DNA from: UBA3305 sp002373555
GTDB taxonomy: Bacteria > Bacillota > Clostridia > Lachnospirales > Lachnospiraceae
Length of the DNA stretch: 64,000 bases
Direction of reading: 5' to 3'
Assembly (NCBI GenBank): GCA_946612455.1
Contig: CAMOER010000006.1
Coordinates: 40,410-104,409 of the forward strand
Of this stretch, positions 24,509 to 32,741 are shown in pieces. The stretch's first letter is position 1. The number at the start of each line of letters is the position of its first letter. The translations under genes were made by a program, and so were the position numbers. A model generated the notes under the pieces. It saw nothing but the letters and a program-made list of their open reading frames with translations. It was not told the DNA's origin and searched no databases.

Positions 24509-24790
24509 TTGAAAAAGAAAATACTAAGCTTACTGATCGTGTTTGTGTTGGCGGCTTTCCTTACTGCATGCGGAGGGGTGGAAACGGCTTCGACGGAATC
24601 TGCTTCCGCTGCGGACACAACCCGGGCAGAGAGCGAAGCGGCTGAAACGGAAGCGGTACAGGAAGAGACCACGGCGTCGGATACAAAAGCGGCACAGAAG
24701 GAGACCACGGAGACTGAAGCAGAAACCGCACAGGCGGAAGCCGGCGGAGAAGGAATAAAGACAGAATGGAGACAGGAGGTAGTATTTTGA
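24509..24790 (+). CDS. Small Glu/Ala/Thr-rich lipoprotein
   Basis: A TTG start at 24509 is placed 9 nt after AAGGAGG (24493-24499), giving a 93-residue lipoprotein. The signal is MKKKILSLLIVFVLAAFLTAC (lipobox LTAC). The rest is low-complexity Thr/Glu/Ala (repeats like ETEAVQEETTASDTK) ending TEWRQEVVF. An upstream in-frame ATG at 24476 would put the ribosome site inside the gene. The tail looks like the linker of larger lipoproteins in this window that normally precedes a folded domain, so it may be a truncated relative. Its TGA overlaps the TTG start of the next gene (TTGA). Confidence 0.65.
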   Translation: MKKKILSLLIVFVLAAFLTACGGVETASTESASAADTTRAESEAAETEAVQEETTASDTKAAQKETTETEAETAQAEAGGEGIKTEWRQEVVF

Positions 24791-26295
24791 AAAGAACTCG
24801 CAGAACCAGCTGGATCGGGACATTTCTGATTCTCACAGGCCTTTTTGTTCTGTCTGCGATACCGGTCCATGCAGCCGGGGACAGTGCTGTAAAAGATAAA
24901 GTGAAGAAAATCGTGGCAAAGGTGGTCACGTCTGATATGACAGACCAGCAGAAAGCCAGGGTACTGCATGACTATCTGATCGATCATGCGCATTATGATC
25001 TGACACTCACCTATCATGATGCTGACGGTGTGCTTCTGCACGGCACTGGTGTGTGTGACAGCTACAGCAAGGCATATCAGCTTTTGCTGCAGCAGGCAGG
25101 CCTGGAGTGCCGTATCCTGACCGGAGAAGCTGTAAATGAGAACGGAGAGCTGGAACTCCATTCCTGGAATCTGGTGAAGATCGGCAGCCTCTGGTATCAC
25201 GTAGATGCCACCTGGGATGATCCGGTGGTTGACGGGGTCGCCAATACCGCAAAATCAGGGGAGGAAAATCACTGGTATTTTCTGACAGGCAACAAAGACT
25301 TCCGGATGGACCATATTTTCGATGCGGAAACAGAGGCTTTTTTGAAGACCCATCCCGTTTCGGAGGAACCTATTCCGCCGGAACCGGTGAAGACTGATCT
25401 GAAAGCCGCAATGCCTGACTTTTCCCTGATCGATGCATCCGGGAAAACATTCACGAAGAACAGCATCGGGAACAACCATAAACTCATGATGGTCTATGGA
25501 CGTACGTTCTGCGGAAATACGCTTGCCTTCCTGGGGGCAGTGAAGCCTTATGTCAGTTCTTTGAAGGAACACGGAGTTACGGTGGTGGCAGTCTTTGTTG
25601 ATAATCCTTCCGCGGCCAAACTGAAAAAGGTGGAAGAGGAGTATCCCGGTGTGATCTGCACGAAGACCGGAAAAAACGGTGATGGTATGTGGGAATCGCT
25701 GGAAGCCGTTTCCCATACGGATAATTCCGTGGAATTTCCTGCCGTGTTCCTGAAAAACTCCAACAATAAGATAAAGTACTATTCCACCGGTTATGTGGAT
25801 GAACCGCTGGCGGTCGTCATGGGGGCGCAGCAGATGGCTGATGAACCCTATCAGGCAGAAGCAGCCAATACGATGGTAAAGCTTACTTCTGGCGGCGGAA
25901 AGTATACGCTGAATCTGAAAAAGAAGACCGCTGTCTTTACCGGTGCGGCATCGAAAAACGCGAAAAAGCTGAAAATCAACGATACGGTGAAATCAGGGAA
26001 GACAGTCTGCAAGGTAACGAAGATCAAAAAGAATGCCTGCAAAGGCATGAAAAAGCTGCGCTCTGTAAAAATCGGGAAAAATGTGTCCACCATCGGCAAG
26101 AATGCATTCAATGGCTGTAAGAAACTCAGGACCATCACGATCAAGAGCCAAAAGCTGAAGGCATCCTCTGTTGGCGCGAAAGCCTTTTCAGGCATTGCGA
26201 AAAAAGTTGTTTTCAAGGTGCCGAAAAGCAAAAAGACTGCCTACAAAACTCTTTTGAAGAAGAAAGGAGCGCCGAAGAATAGTAAAGTATCCTGA
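24787..26295 (+). CDS. Secreted transglutaminase-like / redoxin-like / leucine-rich-repeat fusion protein
   Basis: A 502-residue secreted protein with three parts. Residues 1-30 are a signal peptide ending VHAAGD. Residues about 45-180 are a transglutaminase-like fold with a complete triad, Cys90 (GTGVCDSYS), His125 (HSWN) and Asp140 (DATWDD). Residues about 200-310 resemble a thioredoxin/redoxin domain (MPDFSLIDASGKTFT, VYGRTFCGN, VVAVFVDNP), but with one cysteine instead of CxxC. Residues about 365-502 are Lys-rich BspA-type leucine-rich repeats (CKGMKKLRSVKIGKNVSTIG). TTG 24787 follows AGGAGG at 7 nt and overlaps the lipoprotein stop. The activity is unknown; it may cross-link or cleave surface substrates. 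Confidence 0.8.
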   Translation: MKRTRRTSWIGTFLILTGLFVLSAIPVHAAGDSAVKDKVKKIVAKVVTSDMTDQQKARVLHDYLIDHAHYDLTLTYHDADGVLLHGTGVCDSYSKAYQLLLQQAGLECRILTGEAVNENGELELHSWNLVKIGSLWYHVDATWDDPVVDGVANTAKSGEENHWYFLTGNKDFRMDHIFDAETEAFLKTHPVSEEPIPPEPVKTDLKAAMPDFSLIDASGKTFTKNSIGNNHKLMMVYGRTFCGNTLAFLGAVKPYVSSLKEHGVTVVAVFVDNPSAAKLKKVEEEYPGVICTKTGKNGDGMWESLEAVSHTDNSVEFPAVFLKNSNNKIKYYSTGYVDEPLAVVMGAQQMADEPYQAEAANTMVKLTSGGGKYTLNLKKKTAVFTGAASKNAKKLKINDTVKSGKTVCKVTKIKKNACKGMKKLRSVKIGKNVSTIGKNAFNGCKKLRTITIKSQKLKASSVGAKAFSGIAKKVVFKVPKSKKTAYKTLLKKKGAPKNSKVS

Positions 26296-26330
26296 GAAGA
26301 GGAAGGGAACAGGGTTCCCTGTCTCTCTGT

Positions 26331-26356
26331 TCCCCCGGACCGTCCGGGGGATTTTT
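26331..26356 (+). terminator. Terminator after the transglutaminase-like gene
   Basis: TCCCCCGGA and TCCGGGGGA (26331-26339 and 26343-26351) enclose loop CCG and are followed by TTTTT. Confidence 0.92.
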
Positions 26357-26480
26357 CATGTCCTCCGTCTGCGCAGTATTTTCGTTAGACATTTGCGTGG
26401 CATGACATTATAATGTAACAAATACGGGAGGATTTCGTGCGGGGATCGTCAGCCTGTTGGAGAAAGAGGAGCGCGTATTG

Positions 26481-29150
26481 ATGGGACAATGGAATACCGT
26501 ATGTACAAAAGTAAAGATCCTGACAGCATTTCTGGCATTTGCAGCTGCATTTCTGCTGCCGGCACAGTCTTTCGCAGCAGTTCTTTATCTGCCGGATGTG
26601 ACGCCGGCGATGTCGAAGGCCTCGTACTGGTCCGATAAGCTCGGAGATCCGGAGCGTCTGCTGGCAGATCTGTCGGATGTGACCGCACAGAATCTGGAGA
26701 TCTGGAAAACCTCCAAAGAGACCAGAAATATGGCGAAATGGTCTCAGGCAGAATACGATGCGTGTGCCCGGGTCAAAACGCTGATGTCCGGCGCAAGAAG
26801 TGACGCGGACTATTTTTACAGCGTGGGGGCCAGATATGATGCCGATGGAAACAGAGTCAGCAAGGCAGAATTATATGAGCCTTTGATCGCACTTTGCCAG
26901 GACCCGGATGTGGATCTGACAGGGGGCGTGCAAATGCGGAAAACACTCTATGCGGTCTGCACCACCCGGACGAGTCTGCTTGCCTATCCGACGACGCAGA
27001 CACTGCAGGATGATCCGAACGATCCGGATTTTGATTATAACTTCTTAACGCTGGTGAAAGTGAACGAGCCTGTTCTGCTTCGTACAAGATCTGCAGACGG
27101 AAAATATTATGCGGCTTTGACATGCTGCGGCACCGGATGGATCGCGGCGGAGGATGTCGCGATCTGTAAAGACAGAGAGGAATGGCTGGACGCGTGGAAT
27201 TATCCTTCCGACCAGCTCCTTGTGGTTTACGATGACAAGATCTTTACGGAAGCCTCCAATTCCCAGCCGGAGACAGCGAACCGGCGGCTGACGATGGGCA
27301 CCCGGCTGCAGCTCGCCGGTGCGGACGAGATCCAGGGAAGGATCAGCAACCGTACCGCGCATAATAACCATGTGGTCTGGATGCCCGTCCGGAAAGAAGA
27401 CGGAACCTATGAGAAAAAACTGGCGCTGATCGGGGAGAACCGGAAGGTCAGCGAGGGATACCTTCCGCTGACGGCCGAAAATATCATGATGGTAGCCATG
27501 AACCAGCTCGGCGATACCTATGGCTGGGGAAGCATGCTGCAGTCGGATGACTGCTCCGGCTTCTGCCGGGATGTCTATGCATGCTTCGGCCTGGATCTGC
27601 CGAGAGGCTGCGGCAGGAACAACGGCGTGATGAAGGAATATTCTCTTTCCGGCCTTTCCGATGCGGATAAAACAGCACTGATCAAAAAGCTTCCCATCGG
27701 GACGATCCTGTCATTTCCCGGGCATGAGATGCTCTACCTGGGGTATGAAGGTGATAAGCTCTATGTGCTGAGCTCGGTCAGCAATATCCGGCTGCCCGGC
27801 GCTTCCTCCAATACAAGGGTGCGCGGCGCCGTGATCAATACACTGGATATCTGGAGAGCGAACAACCGGTCCTGGCTCAACAATCTGACGCTGGCGCTGA
27901 TCCCGTTTTATCAGTCCGGGCATGCGGACTATGTATTTTCCGTTGCAAAAGCGGAAATCGGCGGTGCGGAGGACCGGGTCTATGACGGAGAAGCGCAGAC
28001 CTTCATTCCTGCAGTCCGCGTAAACGGAACACTGCTGACAGAAGGAGAGGATTATACGATCGCATTCCGCGATAATACGGACGCCGGAAATGCATCTGTG
28101 ACGATTGCGGGGAAAGGCCTGTATTACGGGACCGCAGAGAGCGCATTTCTGATCACAAAGAGACCGGTAACCGTGACCGCGAAGGACCAGACTGTAGAGG
28201 CCGGAGAAGATATCCTGACGGGCACGGATCAGGTGGTGCTGGAGGGGGCGGCAAACGGGCACCGTCTCGTTTCCGCAGAACTGACGGCAGGAAATACGGC
28301 AAGAGTCACAGCGAACGGGAGGATCAAAGTCTCGGAAGCCGTGATCACCGACGGAACGGCGGATGTCACTGCCAATTATTCCATTACGTATCAGAAAGGA
28401 ACCCTGACGGTAACGGAAAAAGAGACAGAACCGGAGCCGAAGAAGGAAGAGGAAACAAAGAAGCCCGAAGAGACGAAGAAGGAAGAGGAGACAAAGAAGC
28501 CGGAAGAGACGAAAGAGCCGGAGGAAACAAAGACACCGGAAGAAACAAAGGCACCGGAAGAGAAGCAGCCGTATACCTTGCTGTTGTCCATGAAGGCCAG
28601 GGGAAAGACTTCTCTGATGCTTTCCTGGACAAAGATCCCGGAGGCGTCGGGCTATGATATCTATATGGCACAGTGTAATACGAAGGGAAAACGTTACAGA
28701 TACAAACGCGTCAAAACCATTCAAAAAGCCGGTACTGCTTCCTGGACAAGGAAAAAGCTGAAGAAAAAGACTTCCTACAAGGCTTATATCAAGGCCTTTA
28801 CGAAGGTGAACGGGAAAAAGAAATATCTGGCGAAGAGCCCGGCGGTACATGCCTATACATCCGGCGGAAACACGAAATATACCAATCCGAAGAGCATAAA
28901 GCTGAAATCCGCCGCATCAGTCACATTGAAGGCCGGGAAGTACAGCCGGATCAGAGCGGCTGTCAGAAAACAAAACAGCAAAAAGAAGATCCGGCAGTGT
29001 ACGGATGATCTGCGTTTTGTCAGTACCGACCCGTCCATCGTGGATGTCAGCCTGTCAGGCAGGATCCTGGCAAAGCGTCCGGGAAAAGCATATGTCTATG
29101 TATTTGCAGAAAACGGCGTAAGAAAAAGAGTCACTGTTACCGTCAAATGA
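26481..29150 (+). CDS. Secreted NlpC/P60 cell-wall hydrolase with MBG, FnIII-like and Ig-like domains
   Basis: An 889-residue exported protein. The signal peptide ends QSFAAV near residue 33, and an N-terminal region contains an SH3-like segment. The NlpC/P60 endopeptidase domain lies at about 340-470 with catalytic Cys in QSDDCSGFCRDV and His in FPGHEMLYLG. Further on come an MBG-type repeat (YTIAFRDNTDAGNASVTIAG), a spacer of KPEET-like repeats (about 655-695), a fibronectin-III-like segment and a C-terminal Ig-like domain (DPSIVDVSLSGRILAKRPGK). Such proteins cleave peptidoglycan stem peptides. ATG 26481 follows GAGGAG; TTG at 26478 is possible. The KPEET tract is prone to length variation. 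It is preceded by a terminator, so it is a new transcription unit. Confidence 0.88.
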   Translation: MGQWNTVCTKVKILTAFLAFAAAFLLPAQSFAAVLYLPDVTPAMSKASYWSDKLGDPERLLADLSDVTAQNLEIWKTSKETRNMAKWSQAEYDACARVKTLMSGARSDADYFYSVGARYDADGNRVSKAELYEPLIALCQDPDVDLTGGVQMRKTLYAVCTTRTSLLAYPTTQTLQDDPNDPDFDYNFLTLVKVNEPVLLRTRSADGKYYAALTCCGTGWIAAEDVAICKDREEWLDAWNYPSDQLLVVYDDKIFTEASNSQPETANRRLTMGTRLQLAGADEIQGRISNRTAHNNHVVWMPVRKEDGTYEKKLALIGENRKVSEGYLPLTAENIMMVAMNQLGDTYGWGSMLQSDDCSGFCRDVYACFGLDLPRGCGRNNGVMKEYSLSGLSDADKTALIKKLPIGTILSFPGHEMLYLGYEGDKLYVLSSVSNIRLPGASSNTRVRGAVINTLDIWRANNRSWLNNLTLALIPFYQSGHADYVFSVAKAEIGGAEDRVYDGEAQTFIPAVRVNGTLLTEGEDYTIAFRDNTDAGNASVTIAGKGLYYGTAESAFLITKRPVTVTAKDQTVEAGEDILTGTDQVVLEGAANGHRLVSAELTAGNTARVTANGRIKVSEAVITDGTADVTANYSITYQKGTLTVTEKETEPEPKKEEETKKPEETKKEEETKKPEETKEPEETKTPEETKAPEEKQPYTLLLSMKARGKTSLMLSWTKIPEASGYDIYMAQCNTKGKRYRYKRVKTIQKAGTASWTRKKLKKKTSYKAYIKAFTKVNGKKKYLAKSPAVHAYTSGGNTKYTNPKSIKLKSAASVTLKAGKYSRIRAAVRKQNSKKKIRQCTDDLRFVSTDPSIVDVSLSGRILAKRPGKAYVYVFAENGVRKRVTVTVK

Positions 29151-29182
29151 TCGACAGAAAATAACCGGAGAGGAGATTGTTT

Positions 29183-29833
29183 GTGAAAAGAAGAATGTAT
29201 GGATTGATGATCCTGCTTGCATTAGTGATGTCGCTTGCTGCGTGCGGCGGCACCGGCACAGTTTCGAATGAACCGGCTGAAACTGCTGCGGAGACAGAAA
29301 CCGCGGCTGCGGCGCAGGAGGAGACGGAAGCGCCGGCTGAAACCGAGACTTCGCTGGGAACCTCAGACGCGGAAACGCTTGCCGCGGAGGGCGCTGAGAG
29401 CTCCTTTGAAACAACGGATCTGGCCGGCAATGCCGTCAGCTCAGCGGACATTTTCAGTGCACATAAGCTGACCATGATCAATATCTGGGGAACCTACTGC
29501 GGACCGTGTATCAATGAGATGTCGGATCTGGAGGTGCTGAACGGCAGACTGGCAGAGAAGGACTGTGCCATTATCGGCGTGGTATGCGATGTGCGCGGCT
29601 CCGGAGACACAAAGACCATCGGGATCGCGAAGGATATTGTCAGCCAGACGGGAGTAACCTATCTGAACCTGCTGCCCTGGGAGACATTCTGGGATACCTT
29701 CCCTGCAGAGTTCATTCCGACGACCTACTTTATTGATGCGAACGGAAATATACTCGGAGAACCGGCTGTCGGCGCGAGAGGGGCGGATGATTATGAAGCG
29801 CTGGTCGATGAGATCCTGGCAGGGATGGAATAA
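29183..29833 (+). CDS. TlpA/ResA-like thiol-disulfide oxidoreductase lipoprotein
   Basis: A 216-residue lipoprotein: signal ending at Cys21 (SLAAC), acidic linker to about residue 72, then a thioredoxin fold with active site WGTYCGPC (Cys106, Cys109). The conserved cis-Pro region is FIPTTYFIDANGNI. Extracytoplasmic TlpA-type proteins reduce or oxidise disulfides of exported proteins. The start is placed at GTG 29183, with AGGAG at 29171-29175; TTG 29177 and ATG 29195 are alternatives. It sits 32 bp after the NlpC/P60 gene and may be co-transcribed. Unlike the redoxin-like domain at 25.4 kb, its CxxC is intact. Confidence 0.88.
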   Translation: MKRRMYGLMILLALVMSLAACGGTGTVSNEPAETAAETETAAAAQEETEAPAETETSLGTSDAETLAAEGAESSFETTDLAGNAVSSADIFSAHKLTMINIWGTYCGPCINEMSDLEVLNGRLAEKDCAIIGVVCDVRGSGDTKTIGIAKDIVSQTGVTYLNLLPWETFWDTFPAEFIPTTYFIDANGNILGEPAVGARGADDYEALVDEILAGME

Positions 29834-29971
29834 AGACAGATCTTCCGGCGCAGATGGATTGCACATGAGCGGGCATTTGCCGAACAAACGAATGCGAGGA
29901 CAATATACCTGAACTGCGGACATTACATTTATTATTATGAAAGTGATCGTATCAGGCAGGAGAGTCAGGTC

Positions 29972-30778
29972 ATGAGAAAGAATGGCTGCGTAACAATAGG
30001 CGATACGGATATGTACTATGCTTCCTTCGGCACGGGTGAAAAGAAGCTGGTCGTTCTGCCGGGTCTTTCGGATGGACTGGCTACCGTAAAAGGGAAAGCC
30101 TGGATCCTCTCGGCACCATATAAAAAGTTTTTCAGGGATTATACCGTATATATGTTCAGCCGGAAGAACAGGATGCCGGAGGGCTATTCGATCAGAGATA
30201 TGGCCGATGACCAGGTCCGGGCCTTGAAGCCCCTTGAGATCGATCAGATCTGTCTCCTGGGTGTTTCCCAGGGCGGTATGATAGCGCAGTACATGGCTGC
30301 AGATCATCCGGAAATGGTGAAGAAGCTGATCCTTGCGGTCACAGCGCCGAATGCGAACGCTGTTGTGCGGGATGTTGTAACAGGCTGGATCGACATGGCC
30401 GTGCGTGGAGATCATACTGCTTTGATGGCAGATACAGCCGAAAAGGTGTACTCGGAAGAGTTCCTTCAGAAGAATCGAAAGTTTTTACCCATACTTGCCG
30501 ACTTTACAAAGCCCCTTACCTATGACCGGTTTCTGAAAAATGCCCGTGCAATTCTGGAATTTGACTGCCGCAGTGAACTGTCAGAAATCAGCTGCCCGAC
30601 ACTCATCATTGCAGGCGGCGATGATCATACGGTCGGTAATGAAGCAGCGTCGGAACTGAACCGGGCAATCGCAGGAAGTGAACTGTATGTCTATGCTTGT
30701 CTGGGACATGGTGCGTATGAAGAGGCAAAAGACTTCTATGATCGGGTTCTGGCGTTTTGCGAGAGGAATGCAGGATGA
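29972..30778 (+). CDS. Alpha/beta hydrolase
   Basis: A 268-residue alpha/beta-hydrolase fold protein. The oxyanion region is VVLPGLSDG, the nucleophile elbow GVSQGG (Ser), the acid is likely in AGGDDHTVG and the His in LGHGAYEE. No signal peptide. Substrate unknown; the family includes esterases, lipases and peptidases. It is followed with a 4-nt overlap by a second, different hydrolase, so the two are co-translated. A ribosome site (GGCAGGAGAG) lies about 15 bp before the ATG, slightly distant. Confidence 0.83.
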   Translation: MRKNGCVTIGDTDMYYASFGTGEKKLVVLPGLSDGLATVKGKAWILSAPYKKFFRDYTVYMFSRKNRMPEGYSIRDMADDQVRALKPLEIDQICLLGVSQGGMIAQYMAADHPEMVKKLILAVTAPNANAVVRDVVTGWIDMAVRGDHTALMADTAEKVYSEEFLQKNRKFLPILADFTKPLTYDRFLKNARAILEFDCRSELSEISCPTLIIAGGDDHTVGNEAASELNRAIAGSELYVYACLGHGAYEEAKDFYDRVLAFCERNAG

Positions 30779-31617
30779 ACGCAGACAAAACGTATGCAGA
30801 AAAGATATTGGAAACGGCATCGGGTACGATCCATTACTGGACGAATGATATCCGCCCGAACAGGAAGACGCTGGTCTTTCTCCCCGGACTTACGGCGGAT
30901 CATCACCTCTTTGACAGGCAGATCAAAGCCTTTATCAGGGAATACAATCTGCTCACATGGGATGCACCGGGACATGCTGCTTCCCGTCCCTTCCGTCTTG
31001 ATTTTTCTCTGATGGAGAAAGCTGTATGGCTGCATGAAATTCTGGAAAGAGAGGGGATTTCCCGCCCGATCCTGATCGGACAGTCCATGGGAGGCTATGT
31101 TTCGCAATGCTTCATGCAGCAGTATCCCGGTGAGACTTCCGGCTTCATCTCGATTGATTCAGCGCCATTAAAGCGCAGCTATGTGACCGGGGCGGAAATC
31201 TGGCTTCTGAAAAGGACTGCGCCGATGTTTCGTGCTTTCCCCTGGAAAATGCTGAAACGGCTAGGAGCAAACGGTTGTGCGCAGACACCCTGCGGAAGAA
31301 AGTTAATGAAGCATTTTATTGGCACTTACACAAAGGATGCGTACTGCAGACTGGCCGGCCACGGGTATCATATCCTTGCAGAAGCAATGGAGGCGGACCT
31401 TCCGTATGAGATCGATTGTCCTGCGATCCTGATCTGCGGAGAGAAAGACCAGGCAGGAGCCGCGAAAAGCTATAACCGCAGGTGGGCGAAGAAGGAAGGC
31501 CTGCGGATCTTCTGGATCAAGGAGGCCGGACATAACGCCAATACAGATAAACCGGAAGAAGTAAATCAGATCATCAGGGACTTTGTCAGGTCCATTCAGG
31601 AAGAAAGGCATGCATAA
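30775..31617 (+). CDS. Alpha/beta hydrolase, second copy
   Basis: A 280-residue alpha/beta-hydrolase with elements VFLPGLTADHHLF, TWDAPGHAAS, the nucleophile elbow GQSMGGY, the acid in ICGEKDQAG and the His in EAGHNANTD. The ATG overlaps the previous stop (ATGA); GAGAGGAATGCAGG supplies the ribosome site. It differs enough from its neighbour to be an independent family member. The remnant methyltransferase at 31610 overlaps its last codons. Substrate unknown. Confidence 0.83.
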   Translation: MNADKTYAEKILETASGTIHYWTNDIRPNRKTLVFLPGLTADHHLFDRQIKAFIREYNLLTWDAPGHAASRPFRLDFSLMEKAVWLHEILEREGISRPILIGQSMGGYVSQCFMQQYPGETSGFISIDSAPLKRSYVTGAEIWLLKRTAPMFRAFPWKMLKRLGANGCAQTPCGRKLMKHFIGTYTKDAYCRLAGHGYHILAEAMEADLPYEIDCPAILICGEKDQAGAAKSYNRRWAKKEGLRIFWIKEAGHNANTDKPEEVNQIIRDFVRSIQEERHA

Positions 31618-31786
31618 GGAACTTTTTATCCGGGCCGTCTCCAGATTTGCTGCAGGACTGCTGCTGTACATTCCGATCATTATAAAACGGATCCGTAATG
31701 AAGAACTGGTTTTAGCAGAAGGCCTCTCCGGGTACAGTCAATACATGGAGAAAGTGAAATACAGGTTAATCCCTTTTGTCTGGTAG
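31610..31786 (+). pseudogene. Internally deleted isoprenylcysteine carboxyl methyltransferase-family gene
   Basis: A 58-codon frame from ATG 31610. Its first 19 residues (MHKELFIRAVSRFAAGLLL) resemble the N-terminus, and its last 38 (IIIKRIRNEELVLAEGL, GYSQYMEKVKYRLIPFVW) the C-terminus, of the about 190-220-residue membrane methyltransferases of the ICMT/PEMT family. The central membrane helices and the SAM-binding segment are missing, consistent with an in-frame deletion of roughly 130-150 codons after GLLL. It overlaps the end of the hydrolase gene and sits ahead of a MerR gene. It is inactive as a methyltransferase if this reading is right; the match is from memory of the family. Confidence 0.65.
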
Positions 31787-31845
31787 GCAGATGCCTGATT
31801 AGCGAACAGTCAGACAACCATCGCGCAGCATTTTCAAAAATCCTC

Positions 31846-31888
31846 CTGCGTAAGGTATTGCTTGTTACGCAGCGTCATGTTGTAGAAT
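31846..31888 (+). promoter_or_regulatory. MerR-type promoter and operator
   Basis: TTGCTT (31858-31863) and TAGAAT (31883-31888) are separated by 19 bp, the long spacer typical of MerR-controlled promoters. A perfect 8-bp inverted repeat CTGCGTAA/TTACGCAG (31846-31853 and 31865-31872) covers the -35 region. Autoregulation is likely. Confidence 0.65.
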
Positions 31889-31912
31889 CCATGGCGAAAG
31901 GAGGTGAAGGCT

Positions 31913-32632
31913 ATGTCAAAATACACCACAGGAGAGCTTGCAAAGCTCTGCGGCGTCACAGTCCGGACGGTCCAGTACTATGATACCAGAGGCATCCTGA
32001 TTCCCAGTGAATTATCCGAAGGCGGACGAAGGCTCTACTCGGACGACGATCTGAAGCGCATGAAGATCATCTGCTTTCTGCGGGAACTGGATCTTCCCAT
32101 TGACGCTATTTCCCAGATCCTGGAAGAAGAGCATCCCGAGAAAGTGATCTCCCTGCTGATCGAACAACAGGAAACCGTTCTTACGGAGGAGATTTCCGGG
32201 AAACAGGAGAAGCTGGAAAAACTGCAGGAGCTGAAAAAAGAACTGAAGAGCAAAACAGAATTCTCTCTCGAAACCATCGGTGACATAGCTGTCATAATGG
32301 AAAGCAAGAAGAAACTGAAAAAGATGCGCCGGATGATGATCCTGACCGGAATCCCGGTCACGGCGCTGCAATGGTTCTCTATCATTTTCTGGATCATGAA
32401 AGGGATCTGGTGGCCGTTCATCGTCTGGGTACTGGCGGCTGTTCCCTGGGGGACAATCGTCAGCCGGTACTACTTCAATCATGTAAAGTACATCTGTCCG
32501 GAGTGTCACGAGGTGTTCAAACCAACACTCAAAGAGGCATTTTGGGCAAATCACACCCCTACAACACGCAAACTGACCTGTACCGCGTGCGGGCATAAAG
32601 GCTTCTGTGTGGAGATATGGGGAGGCGACTGA
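31913..32632 (+). CDS. MerR-family regulator with membrane hairpin and zinc-ribbon tail
   Basis: A 239-residue protein. The N-terminal MerR HTH is YTTGELAKLCGVTVRTVQYYDTRG-like (residues 3-25 onward), followed by an antiparallel coiled coil (about 80-130). Two hydrophobic segments follow (ILTGIPVTALQWFSIIFWIM and WWPFIVWVLAAVPWGTIV, about 143-185), then a C-terminal Cys4 zinc ribbon (CPEC...CTAC). This suggests a membrane-anchored DNA-binding protein. AAAGGAGG precedes ATG 31913 by 8 nt. Its promoter has the MerR long spacer. The target may be the adjacent hydrolase/methyltransferase genes (inference). Confidence 0.85.
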   Translation: MSKYTTGELAKLCGVTVRTVQYYDTRGILIPSELSEGGRRLYSDDDLKRMKIICFLRELDLPIDAISQILEEEHPEKVISLLIEQQETVLTEEISGKQEKLEKLQELKKELKSKTEFSLETIGDIAVIMESKKKLKKMRRMMILTGIPVTALQWFSIIFWIMKGIWWPFIVWVLAAVPWGTIVSRYYFNHVKYICPECHEVFKPTLKEAFWANHTPTTRKLTCTACGHKGFCVEIWGGD

Positions 32633-32641
32633 AGATATTTC

Positions 32642-32666
32642 ATCCCCCGGTCCCCGGGGGATTTTT
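32642..32666 (+). terminator. Terminator after the merR-type gene
   Basis: ATCCCCCGG and CCGGGGGAT (32642-32650 and 32654-32662) are followed by a T run. Confidence 0.92.
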
Positions 32667-32741
32667 CTTTGTCCGCCTTGCCTTTCCGGAAAAAAACTGA
32701 TATCATATCTGGTGGTTCAGCAAGAAGGAGAAATACAATAT

